Shown: positions 16,670 to 25,415 of the stretch, piece by piece
Layout of the letters: every line of letters starts with the position of its first letter
Position numbering within the stretch: position 1 is the first letter of the stretch
NCBI RefSeq assembly: GCF_013114825.1
Contig: NZ_JAAVLX010000001.1
Location: 558,001-622,000, forward strand
DNA length: 64,000 bases
From: Bradyrhizobium australiense
GTDB lineage: Bacteria > Pseudomonadota > Alphaproteobacteria > Rhizobiales > Xanthobacteraceae
Reading direction: 5' to 3'
The notes under the pieces: generated by a model
The model's input: only the letters and a program-made list of their open reading frames with translations
The model's database searches: none
What the model was told of the DNA's origin: nothing
Program-made: the position numbers and the translations under genes

Positions 16670-19600
16670 TCAGCGCGCCTGTTCCCGCCGGATACGGCTA
16701 ATCGCAGCAGGAATATCCTTCCAGACCGGCTTATCAGGAGCAAATTGTTGCCTCAGATAAGCGACCAGTTCGGTGACCTGGCCGTCGGTCAGGCTGTCCC
16801 TGAACGCCGGCATATAGCCGAGGTCGGTTGTGGCCGGTTTCGCGATGCCGTGCAGGATGACCTGGATCAGATTGTCGGGCATGGCGCTGTGCAGATTGCT
16901 GTTCAGCGCCAGCGACGGCCGGCTGCCGAACAGCGGCGCGCCGCCGACCTCGTGGCACACCGCGCAGGCGCCCTGATAGAGGCGCGCGCCGACGCTGGCG
17001 GCCGCAAGCGTTCGCGTGCCGGTCGATGCTTCGAGCCTGGCGGCAAGCGCTTGCTGTGCCGAGCGATCGATCGCGGTCTCGTTGAACGAGGCGAGATAGA
17101 CCGCCATGGCGCGAATATCGGCATCAGGCAACGCCGCGAGTTCTCGCACCACCGGCGCCATTGGCCCCGCGGCGACGCCGTGAAAGCGCGATTCGCCGGT
17201 CCGCAAATAGGCGTACAGTTCGTCCTCGTTCCACGGGATTGGCGCTTGCGACAAGGAGGTCAGCGCCGGTGCTTCCCAGCCCTCCGCGAATCCCCCGGCG
17301 AGATAGGCGTTCGTCTTCTCGGCGCCCAGCCCGTTGCGCGGCGAATGGCAGGCGCTGCAATGGCCGAGGCCTTCGACCAGATAAGCGCCGCGATTCCAGA
17401 TCTCGGATCTTGCATGATCGGGCTGGAACACGGCGGGCTTGTGAAACAGCGCATTCCACCCAGCCATCAGGGGGCGAAGGTTGAACGGAAATGCCAGCGC
17501 GTTGGCCGGCGTCTCCGCTCGCACCGACGACTGCGCCATCAGATAGGCGTAGAGCGCCTGCATGTCGGCATCGGTCGTCTTGGCGAAATGCGGATAGGGG
17601 AATGCCGGGTAGAGATGCCGTCCGTCGCGGTGAATGCCGTCGCGCATCGCGCGCTCGAAGGCGGGATAGGACCAGGCGCCGATGCCGGTTTCGACATCGG
17701 GCGTGATATTGGTCGAGTAGATTGTGCCGAACGGTGTCGGCAGCGGCCGTCCGCCGGCGTTGAGCACGCCATTCGCAGCGGTGTGGCACACTGCGCAGTC
17801 GCCCAGCGCGGCGAGTTGCTGGCCGCGGGCGATGGTCGCGGCCGAATAGACCGAGGCATCGGGTCGCGTGATCGGCGCGATCGCTCGCCACGGCAACACC
17901 GCGGCGCCGACGCCGACCACGGCGGCGCACAGCGCTGCGGCTGTCGCAAACACGCCGCGTCGTCCGGCGAATGGGTTCTTCCATCGGTTGAGATCGGATT
18001 GCGGCGCCGTTGTCGGCGAGGGCAGGACTTCGGCTGCTGCCGGCTCCTCGCCGCGCAGTCCCCGCAGGATGCGTTCCGGCGTGAACGGCAATTCGCGAAA
18101 ACGCACGCCGGTCGCGTCATAGATCGCGTTGGCGATCGCCGCCGCGCTGGGGACGGAGGCGGATTCTCCGACACCGAGCGGCGGCTGGTCCTGCCGCGGC
18201 AACATCAGCACGTCGATCTCAGGCACCTCCGGGAATTTGATGATGGGATAGGCGCCCCATTCGCGAGCCGTTACGGACGTGCGATCGAACGAGACCTCCT
18301 CCATCAGCGCACGGCTGGTCGATTGAATGACATTGCCGTGGATCTGGTGGCGCACACCATCCGGATTGATCATCAGGCCGGAGTCCTGGCCTGCAACGAC
18401 GCGCGTCACGCTGACATCGCCGGTCGCCTTGTTCACCGCGACATCGGCGATCCATGCCGACCAGGCTGCGCCATAGCCGGGAAACTTGCTGTGCACATAG
18501 AGCGCATAGGCAAAGCCGCGCCCGCGCACGATGTCGCCCTCGGCCTGCTTGCCCTCGCGCACCGGCCGCGGTTTCCAGCCGGCGCGCTCGGCCACCGCAT
18601 TGACGAGATCGACGGCGCGCGGATCCTTCAGATACCGTAGGCGATATTCGATCGGGTCGACGCCGGCTTCAGATGCGCATTCGTCGATCCAGGATTCATG
18701 CGCAAACGTGTTCGGCAGCGCCGAGACGCCGCGCAGCCAGGATGCGCGCACGATGGGCGGCATGTCGTTCGCCACCACGCGCAGATTCTCGTAATCGTAC
18801 GGGGGGATCGCGGTGCGATCGCCCATCTCGAATACGGCCGGCGTATGCGGTACGGCGCCGGTCAGCAGCAGGGCCAGCGTCGGTGCGCCGTTCGATGGAT
18901 AGCAGGTCGCAAAATCATATCCGGCAACGCTGCCATCCGCGTTCAAGCCGCCGTGGACATCCATCAATTGCGCGGTGCCCTTGGGTTCCCAGGCGTGCTC
19001 CTGCTCGCGCGTCAACTGCACACGGACGGGGCGGCCGACGGCGCGCGACAGCAGGACTGCATCGGCAGACACGTCGTCGGCGCAGTTGCGGCCGTAGCAG
19101 CCGGCCGCTTCCAGCCGGATCACCTCGATTTCGGCTTCGCGCCGGTGGATCAATCGCGCCAGATCGGTGCGCAGATGATGCGGGTTCTGTGTGCCGGACC
19201 AGACTCGGGTGTGGTCGTCCTGGTAATCGGCGACCGCGCAGGATGGGCCGATCGAGGCGTGCATCTGGTAGGGCCAGATGTACGTGCGCGGCATTGGCCT
19301 GGCGGCATCGGCAATTGCCCCCTCGACGTCGCCCTTGTCAATCAGCCTGCGCGGGGTCGACGGATTGGCGCGCAGCGCGGTCTCGATATCCTTCAGATCG
19401 GGCAGCGTCGGCACCGGCTTCCAGCTCACCTTGAGCTGCGCCGCCGCCTTGATCGCATTTTCCTCGCGCTCGGCGACGACGCCGACGAAGTCGCCGATGC
19501 GAACGATGGCGACGAGCCCCGGGATGTCGCGCACAGAGGCTTCGTCCACCGCAATCAGGCTGTTGCCGATGAAGTCGCCGACATCGACGCCGGCATAGGG

Positions 19601-20233
19601 CGGGCGAACGACGCGGCCATGCAGCATGCCGGGCACGCGCACGTCGTGCACATAGACCAGCTCGCCGGTCGCCTTCGCCGGCAGATCGACGCGCGGGACC
19701 GATTGGCCAACGATGCTGTAGGCGCTCACCGCCTTCACGGGAACATCGTCGGCGAGTTCAAGGCGAATGGTCTCCCCCGCAATCAGTTCGCCATAGCTGA
19801 CGCTGCGATTGTCCTTGCCGCGGACGAGGCCGTCTTCAACGACGAGGTGCTCGACCGCAAACTCCAGCCGGTCGGCTGCGCGTGCGAGGAGATACTGCCG
19901 CGCCTGGGCGGCGGCCTTGCGCAGCGGCACTGCGGTGATCTGGATCGTCTCGCTTGCGATCGTCGCGCCCTGATTGGGGACGAGGGTTGTGTCGCCAAGG
20001 ACGACGACGACACGCGCAAAGGAGACGTCGAGCTCTTCGGCGACGATCTGCCCGAGCGCGGTGCGAATGCCGGTCCCGAGATCGACGTGGCCATTATAGG
20101 CGGTAACCGATCCGTCGGCGGTGATCTTGATAAACGTCTCGAACTTGACGGCCTCGACCGGTGACGCGGGGCGAACGACGGACAGCGTGCCTTGCAACCG
20201 TTCGCGATTCTCGGCCGTGTCAAGGACGGTCAT
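16670..20233 (-). CDS. nicB: nicotinate dehydrogenase, molybdopterin and triheme cytochrome subunit
   Basis: A 1187-residue fusion. Residues about 1-745 are a xanthine-dehydrogenase-type molybdopterin domain (HVDLGTGIRTALGQIVAEEL, YGRNCADDVSADAVLL, GESASVPSAAAIANAI). A membrane segment follows near 770-795. Three c-type heme motifs come next: C813AVCH, C959SACH and C1090AVCH. This is the architecture and length of NicB of Pseudomonas putida, which with NicA hydroxylates nicotinate to 6-hydroxynicotinate and passes electrons to the respiratory chain. Its ATG overlaps the nicA stop as ATGA. There is no FAD subunit, as expected for this type. Substrate assignment is strengthened by the 6-hydroxynicotinate reductase encoded divergently and by pncB downstream. 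Confidence 0.92.
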   Translation of the reverse strand: MTVLDTAENRERLQGTLSVVRPASPVEAVKFETFIKITADGSVTAYNGHVDLGTGIRTALGQIVAEELDVSFARVVVVLGDTTLVPNQGATIASETIQITAVPLRKAAAQARQYLLARAADRLEFAVEHLVVEDGLVRGKDNRSVSYGELIAGETIRLELADDVPVKAVSAYSIVGQSVPRVDLPAKATGELVYVHDVRVPGMLHGRVVRPPYAGVDVGDFIGNSLIAVDEASVRDIPGLVAIVRIGDFVGVVAEREENAIKAAAQLKVSWKPVPTLPDLKDIETALRANPSTPRRLIDKGDVEGAIADAARPMPRTYIWPYQMHASIGPSCAVADYQDDHTRVWSGTQNPHHLRTDLARLIHRREAEIEVIRLEAAGCYGRNCADDVSADAVLLSRAVGRPVRVQLTREQEHAWEPKGTAQLMDVHGGLNADGSVAGYDFATCYPSNGAPTLALLLTGAVPHTPAVFEMGDRTAIPPYDYENLRVVANDMPPIVRASWLRGVSALPNTFAHESWIDECASEAGVDPIEYRLRYLKDPRAVDLVNAVAERAGWKPRPVREGKQAEGDIVRGRGFAYALYVHSKFPGYGAAWSAWIADVAVNKATGDVSVTRVVAGQDSGLMINPDGVRHQIHGNVIQSTSRALMEEVSFDRTSVTAREWGAYPIIKFPEVPEIDVLMLPRQDQPPLGVGESASVPSAAAIANAIYDATGVRFRELPFTPERILRGLRGEEPAAAEVLPSPTTAPQSDLNRWKNPFAGRRGVFATAAALCAAVVGVGAAVLPWRAIAPITRPDASVYSAATIARGQQLAALGDCAVCHTAANGVLNAGGRPLPTPFGTIYSTNITPDVETGIGAWSYPAFERAMRDGIHRDGRHLYPAFPYPHFAKTTDADMQALYAYLMAQSSVRAETPANALAFPFNLRPLMAGWNALFHKPAVFQPDHARSEIWNRGAYLVEGLGHCSACHSPRNGLGAEKTNAYLAGGFAEGWEAPALTSLSQAPIPWNEDELYAYLRTGESRFHGVAAGPMAPVVRELAALPDADIRAMAVYLASFNETAIDRSAQQALAARLEASTGTRTLAAASVGARLYQGACAVCHEVGGAPLFGSRPSLALNSNLHSAMPDNLIQVILHGIAKPATTDLGYMPAFRDSLTDGQVTELVAYLRQQFAPDKPVWKDIPAAISRIRREQAR

Positions 20234-20715
20234 CGCGTCTGCGCCTCAACGAGACGGCCTGCGGCGCGCATTGCCGCGCGCATGATTTCGACATGCGCAC
20301 CGCAGCGGCACAGATGATGACGCAGCGCTTCCAGCACCTCGGCCTCCGACGGGCGAGGGGAACGCAGCAACAGCGCCTTCGTCGCGATGATCATGCCGTT
20401 GAGGCAATAGCCGCATTGCGCGGCCTGCTCATGGATGAAGGCCTGCTGCACGGGATCGGGATGCTCGCGCGTGCCGAGGCCTTCGAGCGTCACAATGTCG
20501 CGCCCGGCGCAGCCTTCGATCGGGATCACACAGGACCGCGCGGCGACGCCGTCGATCAGCACGGCGCAGGCGCCGCACTCGCCGAGCCCGCAACCGTATT
20601 TCGGTCCATTCAAGGCGAGGTCGTTGCGCAGCACATAGAGCAATGCGGTATCGGGCGCGGCATCGACATCGTGTGTGTTGCCGTTGATGGTCAGCCGCAT
20701 CGTTGTCTGCGTCAT
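20230..20715 (-). CDS. nicA: nicotinate dehydrogenase, [2Fe-2S] subunit
   Basis: A 161-residue iron-sulfur subunit of the molybdenum hydroxylase family. The plant-ferredoxin-type cluster is bound by YGCGLGECGACAVLIDG and the following RSC. The second cluster is bound by CGYCLNGMI and CRCGAH. Electrons pass from the molybdenum centre in NicB through these clusters to the NicB hemes. AAGGGAGC lies just before ATG 20715, and the stop overlaps nicB by 4 bases. The upstream 250 bases are shared with the divergent 6-hydroxynicotinate reductase operon and hold two copies of a palindromic operator. Confidence 0.92.
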   Translation of the reverse strand: MTQTTMRLTINGNTHDVDAAPDTALLYVLRNDLALNGPKYGCGLGECGACAVLIDGVAARSCVIPIEGCAGRDIVTLEGLGTREHPDPVQQAFIHEQAAQCGYCLNGMIIATKALLLRSPRPSEAEVLEALRHHLCRCGAHVEIMRAAMRAAGRLVEAQTR

Positions 20716-20772
20716 GCTCCCTTAGGCCCTCATTGCGCTGCAAACTACGCGCCGGACGCTCCCGGAAGATAC

Positions 20773-20788
20773 CGTTTGTGTACAAACG
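20773..20788. promoter_or_regulatory. palindromic operator at the nicA promoter
   Basis: CGTTTGTGTACAAACG is an inverted repeat with 7-base arms and a 2-base centre. Its inner 12 bases TTTGTGTACAAA match the consensus TTYGTRTACRAA seen at 20927-20938 and twice at 38258-38283. Read toward nicA it lies between TTGCAC and TATCTT, 16 bases apart, which could be the -35 and -10 boxes. Binding there would block RNA polymerase. The regulator is inferred to be the MarR protein at 28823. Confidence 0.65.
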
Positions 20789-20895
20789 TGCAAGCCGCGC
20801 ATCCCGCGCTGCAGCGCGCTGCTCGCTTTATGAACAGAACGGCGACGCAGATGCGGTATTATGCGGCAAGTCGGGCCTTTCCCGGCCGGGCCCGC

Positions 20896-20938
20896 TTGAC
20901 AGCGTTTGCGTCCGCGCGCAACATCATTCGTATACGAA
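20896..20938 (+). promoter_or_regulatory. predicted promoter and operator of the 6-hydroxynicotinate reductase operon
   Basis: TTGACA at 20896-20901 is a perfect -35 box. CAACAT at 20919-20924, 17 bases on, is a weak -10. The perfect palindrome TTCGTATACGAA at 20927-20938 would cover the transcription start, 30 bases before the first ATG. It matches the operators at 20773 and 38258. Repression by a MarR-type dimer and release by a pathway metabolite is the expected logic. Confidence 0.6.
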
Positions 20939-20967
20939 CAAATGGTCGGACCCGCGAAGAAGCGGCT

Positions 20968-22446
20968 ATGATCGGCGCCTTCCCGACTGCAGGCTTGTTC
21001 ATGACTGACGAGACCGTTGCCACTGGCGACAAGATCCGCTGCGACGCCTGTCCGGTGATGTGCTACATCAAGCCGGGCGCGGCAGGCGCTTGCGATCGCT
21101 ACGCCAACCACAATGGCGAGCTGGTGCGTGTCGATCCGCATATTGTGCTGGAGCGAACGGTCTCGCACGGTGGACGGCTGGTGCCGTTCCAGGCCGGCGG
21201 CGATTGGGACGGCAAGCTCGTTCACGAGCCGAATGTATTCGTCACGGCGATCGGTGCTGGCACGACTTATCCCGACTACAAGCCTGCACCGTTCATCGTG
21301 TCCTCGGAAGTCGATGGCGTCGACATGGTCACCGTCGTGACCGAAGGCATTTTCAGCTATTGCGGCGTCAAGGTGAAGATCGACACCGACCGCTATCTCG
21401 GTCCCGAAACGGCGACCGTCCGCGCGGAAGGCGAGGCGATCGGCCACGTGACGACCAGCGAGTACGGCTCGCAGATGCTGTCGCTCGGCGGCGTGCATCA
21501 TCTGACCGGCGGTTCCAAGAAGGAGGGCCGCGTTACCTGCGACGCGCTGATGGAACTTTCCAACTGCAAGCCGGTGGAGCTGACGATCGATGGCGGCGCT
21601 ACCGTCGTGGTGCAGGCTGGCCGGCCGCCGGTTGTCAATGGTGTTGCCGAAGAGCGCATGCGGGTCGGCTGCGGCTCGGCGACGATCGGCATGTTCGCCA
21701 AGCAATGGCACGGCAAGGTCGACGAGGTCGTTGTCGTGGACGACCACATCACCGGCGTCCTCTCGGAACACCAGGCCGGCAAGTTGCTCGATATTCCCGA
21801 TACCGGGATCAAGATGAAGGGCCGGCGCTCGACGCCCGGCCGTTATTTCCAGGTCGCCGATCCCGGGACGGGGTGGGGCGGCACCAATATTTCCGATCCG
21901 CTGTCGGTGCTGGGACCGTTCAATCCGAAGGAGGCGCGGCCCGGGCTCACCATGCTGATGGTTTCGACCACCGGCGAGCACGCCGCCTATTACGAACTCG
22001 ACGAGGCGCTGCGGCCGGTCGAGAAGCCAATGCCGCCCGATCTGCAGTTCTCGGTCGAACGCATCCAGGAAAATTGCGAACCGGCGCTGTGCACGGTGCT
22101 GTTCATGGGCGGTGCCGGCGGTTCGCTCCGCGCCGGCGTCACCGACAATCCGGTGCGGCTGACGCGCTCGGTGAAGGACGCGCTGACGCGGGTTACGAGC
22201 GGCGGCGCGCCGGTCTATGTCTGGCCCGGCGGCGGCATCACCTTCATGGTCGATGTCACGCAGATGCCGGCCGGCGCGTTTGGCTATGTACCGACGCCGG
22301 CGCTGGTGGCGCCGATCGAGTTCACGTTGAAACTGTCTGATTACGCGGCGCTCGGCGGCCACATGGATCATGTGCGTCCGCTGGCGTCGTTGCGGGAAAA
22401 CAGCGAATTTCGCCCGATGTCCTATGTACCCGGACGTCACGCATGA
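20968..22446 (+). CDS. hnr: 6-hydroxynicotinate reductase
   Basis: About 492 residues. In Eubacterium barkeri this enzyme (EC 1.3.7.1) reduces 6-hydroxynicotinate to 1,4,5,6-tetrahydro-6-oxonicotinate with reduced ferredoxin and carries covalent flavin and several Fe-S clusters. Here the N-terminus has cysteines C25, C28, C32 and C42 (CDACPVMC then GAAGAC), suited to a cluster. The glycine-rich body is GGAGGSLRAGVTDNPVRLTRSV. ATG 20968 has GAAGAAG upstream; ATG 21001 would drop 11 residues. The stop overlaps the next ATG. Divergence from nicAB and the nearby enamidase support the call. I identified it from remembered family features, not by search. Confidence 0.85.
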   Translation: MIGAFPTAGLFMTDETVATGDKIRCDACPVMCYIKPGAAGACDRYANHNGELVRVDPHIVLERTVSHGGRLVPFQAGGDWDGKLVHEPNVFVTAIGAGTTYPDYKPAPFIVSSEVDGVDMVTVVTEGIFSYCGVKVKIDTDRYLGPETATVRAEGEAIGHVTTSEYGSQMLSLGGVHHLTGGSKKEGRVTCDALMELSNCKPVELTIDGGATVVVQAGRPPVVNGVAEERMRVGCGSATIGMFAKQWHGKVDEVVVVDDHITGVLSEHQAGKLLDIPDTGIKMKGRRSTPGRYFQVADPGTGWGGTNISDPLSVLGPFNPKEARPGLTMLMVSTTGEHAAYYELDEALRPVEKPMPPDLQFSVERIQENCEPALCTVLFMGGAGGSLRAGVTDNPVRLTRSVKDALTRVTSGGAPVYVWPGGGITFMVDVTQMPAGAFGYVPTPALVAPIEFTLKLSDYAALGGHMDHVRPLASLRENSEFRPMSYVPGRHA

Positions 22447-23351
22447 AACGGCTCCCGCAAATCGCGCTACTTCCTGACGGCAAGCGGCTGCATTTGCAGG
22501 ACGGTCCGATCGACCTGATTATCGAGGCGAAGGGGAGTGAAGGCGACGTGCACGCCGCTTACGAGGCCGCCGCGCAGCGCTTTACCGGCCTGCTCGATGA
22601 ACTCTGCGACGAGTTGATCGAACTTCGAAAGGCCGCCGATCCCGCGCGAAGCGCGCTGAATGGCGTTGTTGCACGTCGCATGCATGCGGCAGTGGCGCCT
22701 TTCGCGGCAGAGCACTTCATCACGCCGATGGCTGCGGTGGCGGGCAGCGTTGCGGAAGAAATTCTGGGCGCGCTGCTGGAGGCGGCGCGGCTTGATCGTG
22801 CCTACGTCAATAATGGCGGCGACATCGCGTTGCATCTGACCGAGAGCGAGGGATTCACAGTTGGACTGATGGACCGGCCGGACAGTCGCGGTGTGATGCA
22901 AACCATCACTATTGAAGCCGAAGATGCGGCGCGGGGTATCGCCACCAGCGGGCGGCACGGCCGCAGCTTTTCGCTCGGGATCGCCGACGCCGTCACCGTG
23001 CTGGCGCGAACGGCATCGCAAGCAGATGCCGCGGCCACCATCATCGCCAATGCCGTCGACTTGCCTGGTCATCCCGCCGTCCTCCGCTGTCCGGCCAATG
23101 AGCTGCAGCCCGACAGCGACCTCGGCGCGCGCCTCGTGACCCGCGACGTCGGCTTGCTCCGGGAAAGTGAGATCGAGGAGGCGTTAAGGGCGGGGGTGAG
23201 CCGGGCACAGCAACTGCTTGCGGCGGGGTTGATCGAAGGTGCGGCCTTGCGTCTACTAGGCGAGACCGTGATGGTTGGAGCAAGTGGGATGAAGGCCGAA
23301 GCGTCGCCAGCATTTCATCGAGGCGCGATAGAGCGCGGGGCGCATGTTTGA
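22443..23351 (+). CDS. UPF0280 family protein, ApbE-like fold, possible flavin transferase
   Basis: A 302-residue protein of the UPF0280 family, which belongs to the ApbE-like structural superfamily; ApbE itself attaches FMN covalently to proteins. Visible ApbE-like marks are NNGGD at residues 123-127 and ATSG at 167-170, followed by SLGIADAVTVLA at 177-188. FITPMAAVAGSVAEEIL at 92-108 is the family's helical signature. Its ATG overlaps the stop of 6-hydroxynicotinate reductase (ATGA), so the two are made together. Because the E. barkeri reductase carries covalent flavin, I infer that this protein may flavinylate it. No lipobox or signal peptide is present, consistent with a cytoplasmic role. 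Confidence 0.75.
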   Translation: MKRLPQIALLPDGKRLHLQDGPIDLIIEAKGSEGDVHAAYEAAAQRFTGLLDELCDELIELRKAADPARSALNGVVARRMHAAVAPFAAEHFITPMAAVAGSVAEEILGALLEAARLDRAYVNNGGDIALHLTESEGFTVGLMDRPDSRGVMQTITIEAEDAARGIATSGRHGRSFSLGIADAVTVLARTASQADAAATIIANAVDLPGHPAVLRCPANELQPDSDLGARLVTRDVGLLRESEIEEALRAGVSRAQQLLAAGLIEGAALRLLGETVMVGASGMKAEASPAFHRGAIERGAHV

Positions 23352-23371
23352 TCGGGAGCGAGGCGAGTAAG

Positions 23372-23956
23372 ATGAGCGCGATCATTCGCAAGATCGTTAC
23401 AGTGGTCGAGGAGACCCATCTGGAGATGGGACAAAAAGTTGCGCCGCCGACACGGCGCGCGGCCGCGATTGCCGTGATCGAAAATCCGTTTGCCGGAAAA
23501 TATGTGGAGGACCTTTCACCGCTGATCGCGATCGGCGAGGAGCTTGGTGAACTGCTGTCGAAACGGGCAGTCGCGGCGCTCGGCATTGATGGCGCCAAGG
23601 CGCACAGCTACGGCAAGGCGGCTGCGGTCGGAGAAAACGGCGAGCTCGAGCATGCGGCAGCGATCTTGCATCCGAAGATGGGCGCGCCGGTGCGGAAAGT
23701 TTTGGGCAAGGGCGCGGCGCTGATCCCGTCGTCGAAGAAACGCAGCGGCCCGGGAACGACGCTGGATATCCCGCTCGGCCATAAGGATGCGGCGTTCGTG
23801 CGCAGCCATTTCGACGGCATGGAAGTGCAGATCAACGACGCGCCGCGCGCCAATGAGATCATGGTCGCGGTCGCGGTCACCGACAGCGGCAGGCCGCTGC
23901 CGCGCGTCGGCGGACTGACGGTTGCGGAAGTCAAAGGCGAAGATGGCTTGAGATAA
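23372..23956 (+). CDS. DUF1185 / 'amino acid synthesis' family protein
   Basis: A 194-residue protein of the PF06684 type. Marks are RRAAAIAVIENPFAGKYVEDLSPL near the N-terminus, HSYGKAAAVGENGELEHAAAILHPKMG in the middle, and DAPRANEIMVAVAVTDSGRPLPRVGG at the end. The biochemical role is unknown; the 'amino acid synthesis' name is only a database label. ATG 23372 is preceded by GAGGCGAG and lies 21 bases after the UPF0280 stop. Its place between the reductase and the importer suggests a step or accessory role in nicotinate ring breakdown, perhaps on the tetrahydro-oxonicotinate or formylglutarate level. That is inference only. Confidence 0.8.
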   Translation: MSAIIRKIVTVVEETHLEMGQKVAPPTRRAAAIAVIENPFAGKYVEDLSPLIAIGEELGELLSKRAVAALGIDGAKAHSYGKAAAVGENGELEHAAAILHPKMGAPVRKVLGKGAALIPSSKKRSGPGTTLDIPLGHKDAAFVRSHFDGMEVQINDAPRANEIMVAVAVTDSGRPLPRVGGLTVAEVKGEDGLR

Positions 23957-23980
23957 TGACAGTCAACATTGGAGGTAGGG

Positions 23981-25183
23981 ATGCGACGGAGACATTTGCT
24001 GGGAGCGGGATTGGCGATCGCGGTCGCCGGCATGGCTGGTTCGGCCATGGCGCAGAGCGAGATCAAGATCGGCGAGATCAACAGCTATTCGCTGTTGCCT
24101 GCCTTCACCGAGCCCTACCGCAAGGGCTGGCAGCTGGCGGTGGAGGAGGTCAATGCGGCTGGCGGCATCAACGGCAAGAAACTCGTCGTCATTTCCAAAG
24201 ACGACGGTGGCAAGCCGGCGGACGCGCAGACCGCCGCAAACGAATTGGTGTCGAGCGAGAACGTTGCGATGCTGGCCGGCACCTTCCTCTCCAACATCGG
24301 TCTCGCCGTCTCTGATTTCGCCAACCAGAAGAAAGTGTTCTTCCTGGCCGCGGAGCCGTTGACCGACGCCATCACCTGGTCGAAAGGCAATCGCTACACG
24401 TTCCGCCTGCGTCCTTCCAACTACATGCAGGCCGCGATGCTGGTGGAGGAAGCCGCAAAGCTGCCGGCCAAGCGGTGGGCGACAATTGCGCCCAACTATG
24501 AATACGGCCAGTCGGCGGTTGCGGTGTTCAAGAAGTTGATGTCGGAGAAGCGCCCGGACATTCAGTGGGTCGACGAGCAGTGGCCGCCGCAAGGCAAGAT
24601 CGACGCCGGCCCGGTGGTACAGGCGGTTGCCGCAGCTAACCCCGAGGCGATCCTCAACGTCACCTTCGGCGCCGATCTGGTAAAGCTCGTGCGCGAGGGC
24701 AATACCCGCGGCCTGTTCAAGAACCGCTCCGTCGTGTCGTTCCTGACCGGTGAACCGGAGTATCTCGATCCACTCAAGGACGAGACGCCGGAGGGTTGGA
24801 TCGTCACGGGATACCCCTGGTACGACATCAAGACACCGGACCACGACAAGTTCCTGAAAGCCTACCAGGCCAAGTACAACGATTATCCGCGGCTCGGCTC
24901 GATCGTCGGCTATCAGACCATCAAGGCGGCGGCGGCGATCCTGGCGAAAGCCAAATCGACCGATCCGGAGAAGCTGATCGCGGCGACTGAAGGACTGTCG
25001 ATGCCGTCTCCGTTTGGCGAGATCACTTTCCGTAAGATCGATCACCAGTCGACGCTTGGTGCCTATGTCGGCAAGACCGCGCTGAAGGACGGCAAGGGCG
25101 TGATGGTGAACTCGGTCTATCGCAAGGGTGCGGATTATCTGCCGGGCGACGCTGAGGTCGAAAAGCTTCGCCCCAAGGATTGA
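23981..25183 (+). CDS. branched-chain-type ABC transporter substrate-binding protein (nicotinate-cluster importer)
   Basis: A 400-residue periplasmic binding protein of the LivJ/type I fold. The signal peptide MRRRHLLGAGLAIAVAGMAGSAMA carries consecutive arginines and could be Tat- or Sec-dependent. SEIKIGEINSYSLLPAFTEPYRKGWQLAVEEVNAAGGINGKKL is the typical opening. ATG 23981 follows the strong ribosome site GGAGGTAGGG. It is the fourth gene of the reductase operon. A hairpin-rich 232-base gap separates it from the permease, which could let it be made in excess. The ligand is inferred to be nicotinate, 6-hydroxynicotinate or a related acid; no residue proves it. Confidence 0.88.
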   Translation: MRRRHLLGAGLAIAVAGMAGSAMAQSEIKIGEINSYSLLPAFTEPYRKGWQLAVEEVNAAGGINGKKLVVISKDDGGKPADAQTAANELVSSENVAMLAGTFLSNIGLAVSDFANQKKVFFLAAEPLTDAITWSKGNRYTFRLRPSNYMQAAMLVEEAAKLPAKRWATIAPNYEYGQSAVAVFKKLMSEKRPDIQWVDEQWPPQGKIDAGPVVQAVAAANPEAILNVTFGADLVKLVREGNTRGLFKNRSVVSFLTGEPEYLDPLKDETPEGWIVTGYPWYDIKTPDHDKFLKAYQAKYNDYPRLGSIVGYQTIKAAAAILAKAKSTDPEKLIAATEGLSMPSPFGEITFRKIDHQSTLGAYVGKTALKDGKGVMVNSVYRKGADYLPGDAEVEKLRPKD

Positions 25184-25415
25184 TTTCTCCCCTCTCTCTC
25201 CCCGCTCTTCGCGGGGAGAGAGAGAGGGGTGAGGGGCTCTCTCCACGAGTTGTGGCAGCAAGTGGACCTGCACCCCTCACCAGGATCGCAAGGGCGATCC
25301 GAACCTCTCCCCGCAGGCAGGGAGAGGTAAGACCGACGACCGTCATTCCTGAGGAGGCCCGAAGCGCCGTCTCGAAGGATGAAGGCCCCAATGTTTCTGC
25401 GAACCCGGACCGCCA
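25184..25415. repeat. hairpin-rich spacer inside the importer operon
   Basis: CCCCTCTCTCTCCCCGC at 25189-25205 pairs with the complementary strand at 25211-25229 over a TCTTC loop, one of the strongest hairpins in the window. A CTCTCC..GGAGAGG-type repeat follows at about 25269-25327. A partial copy of the CCTCA..TGAGG family (GAGGAGGCCCGAAGCGCC and onward) ends it at 25341-25389. The placement, just after the binding protein, suits partial termination or protection of the upstream mRNA from 3' decay. Confidence 0.7.

Noticed and set aside
16607..18640. A 677-codon open frame opposite nicB
   Set aside because: Antisense shadow of the high-GC nicB gene; arginine-rich translation without motifs.
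20161..20967. N-terminal extension of the 6-hydroxynicotinate reductase into nicA
   Set aside because: The extended frame is antisense to nicA and crosses the promoter and operators. The family start fits ATG 20968 or 21001.
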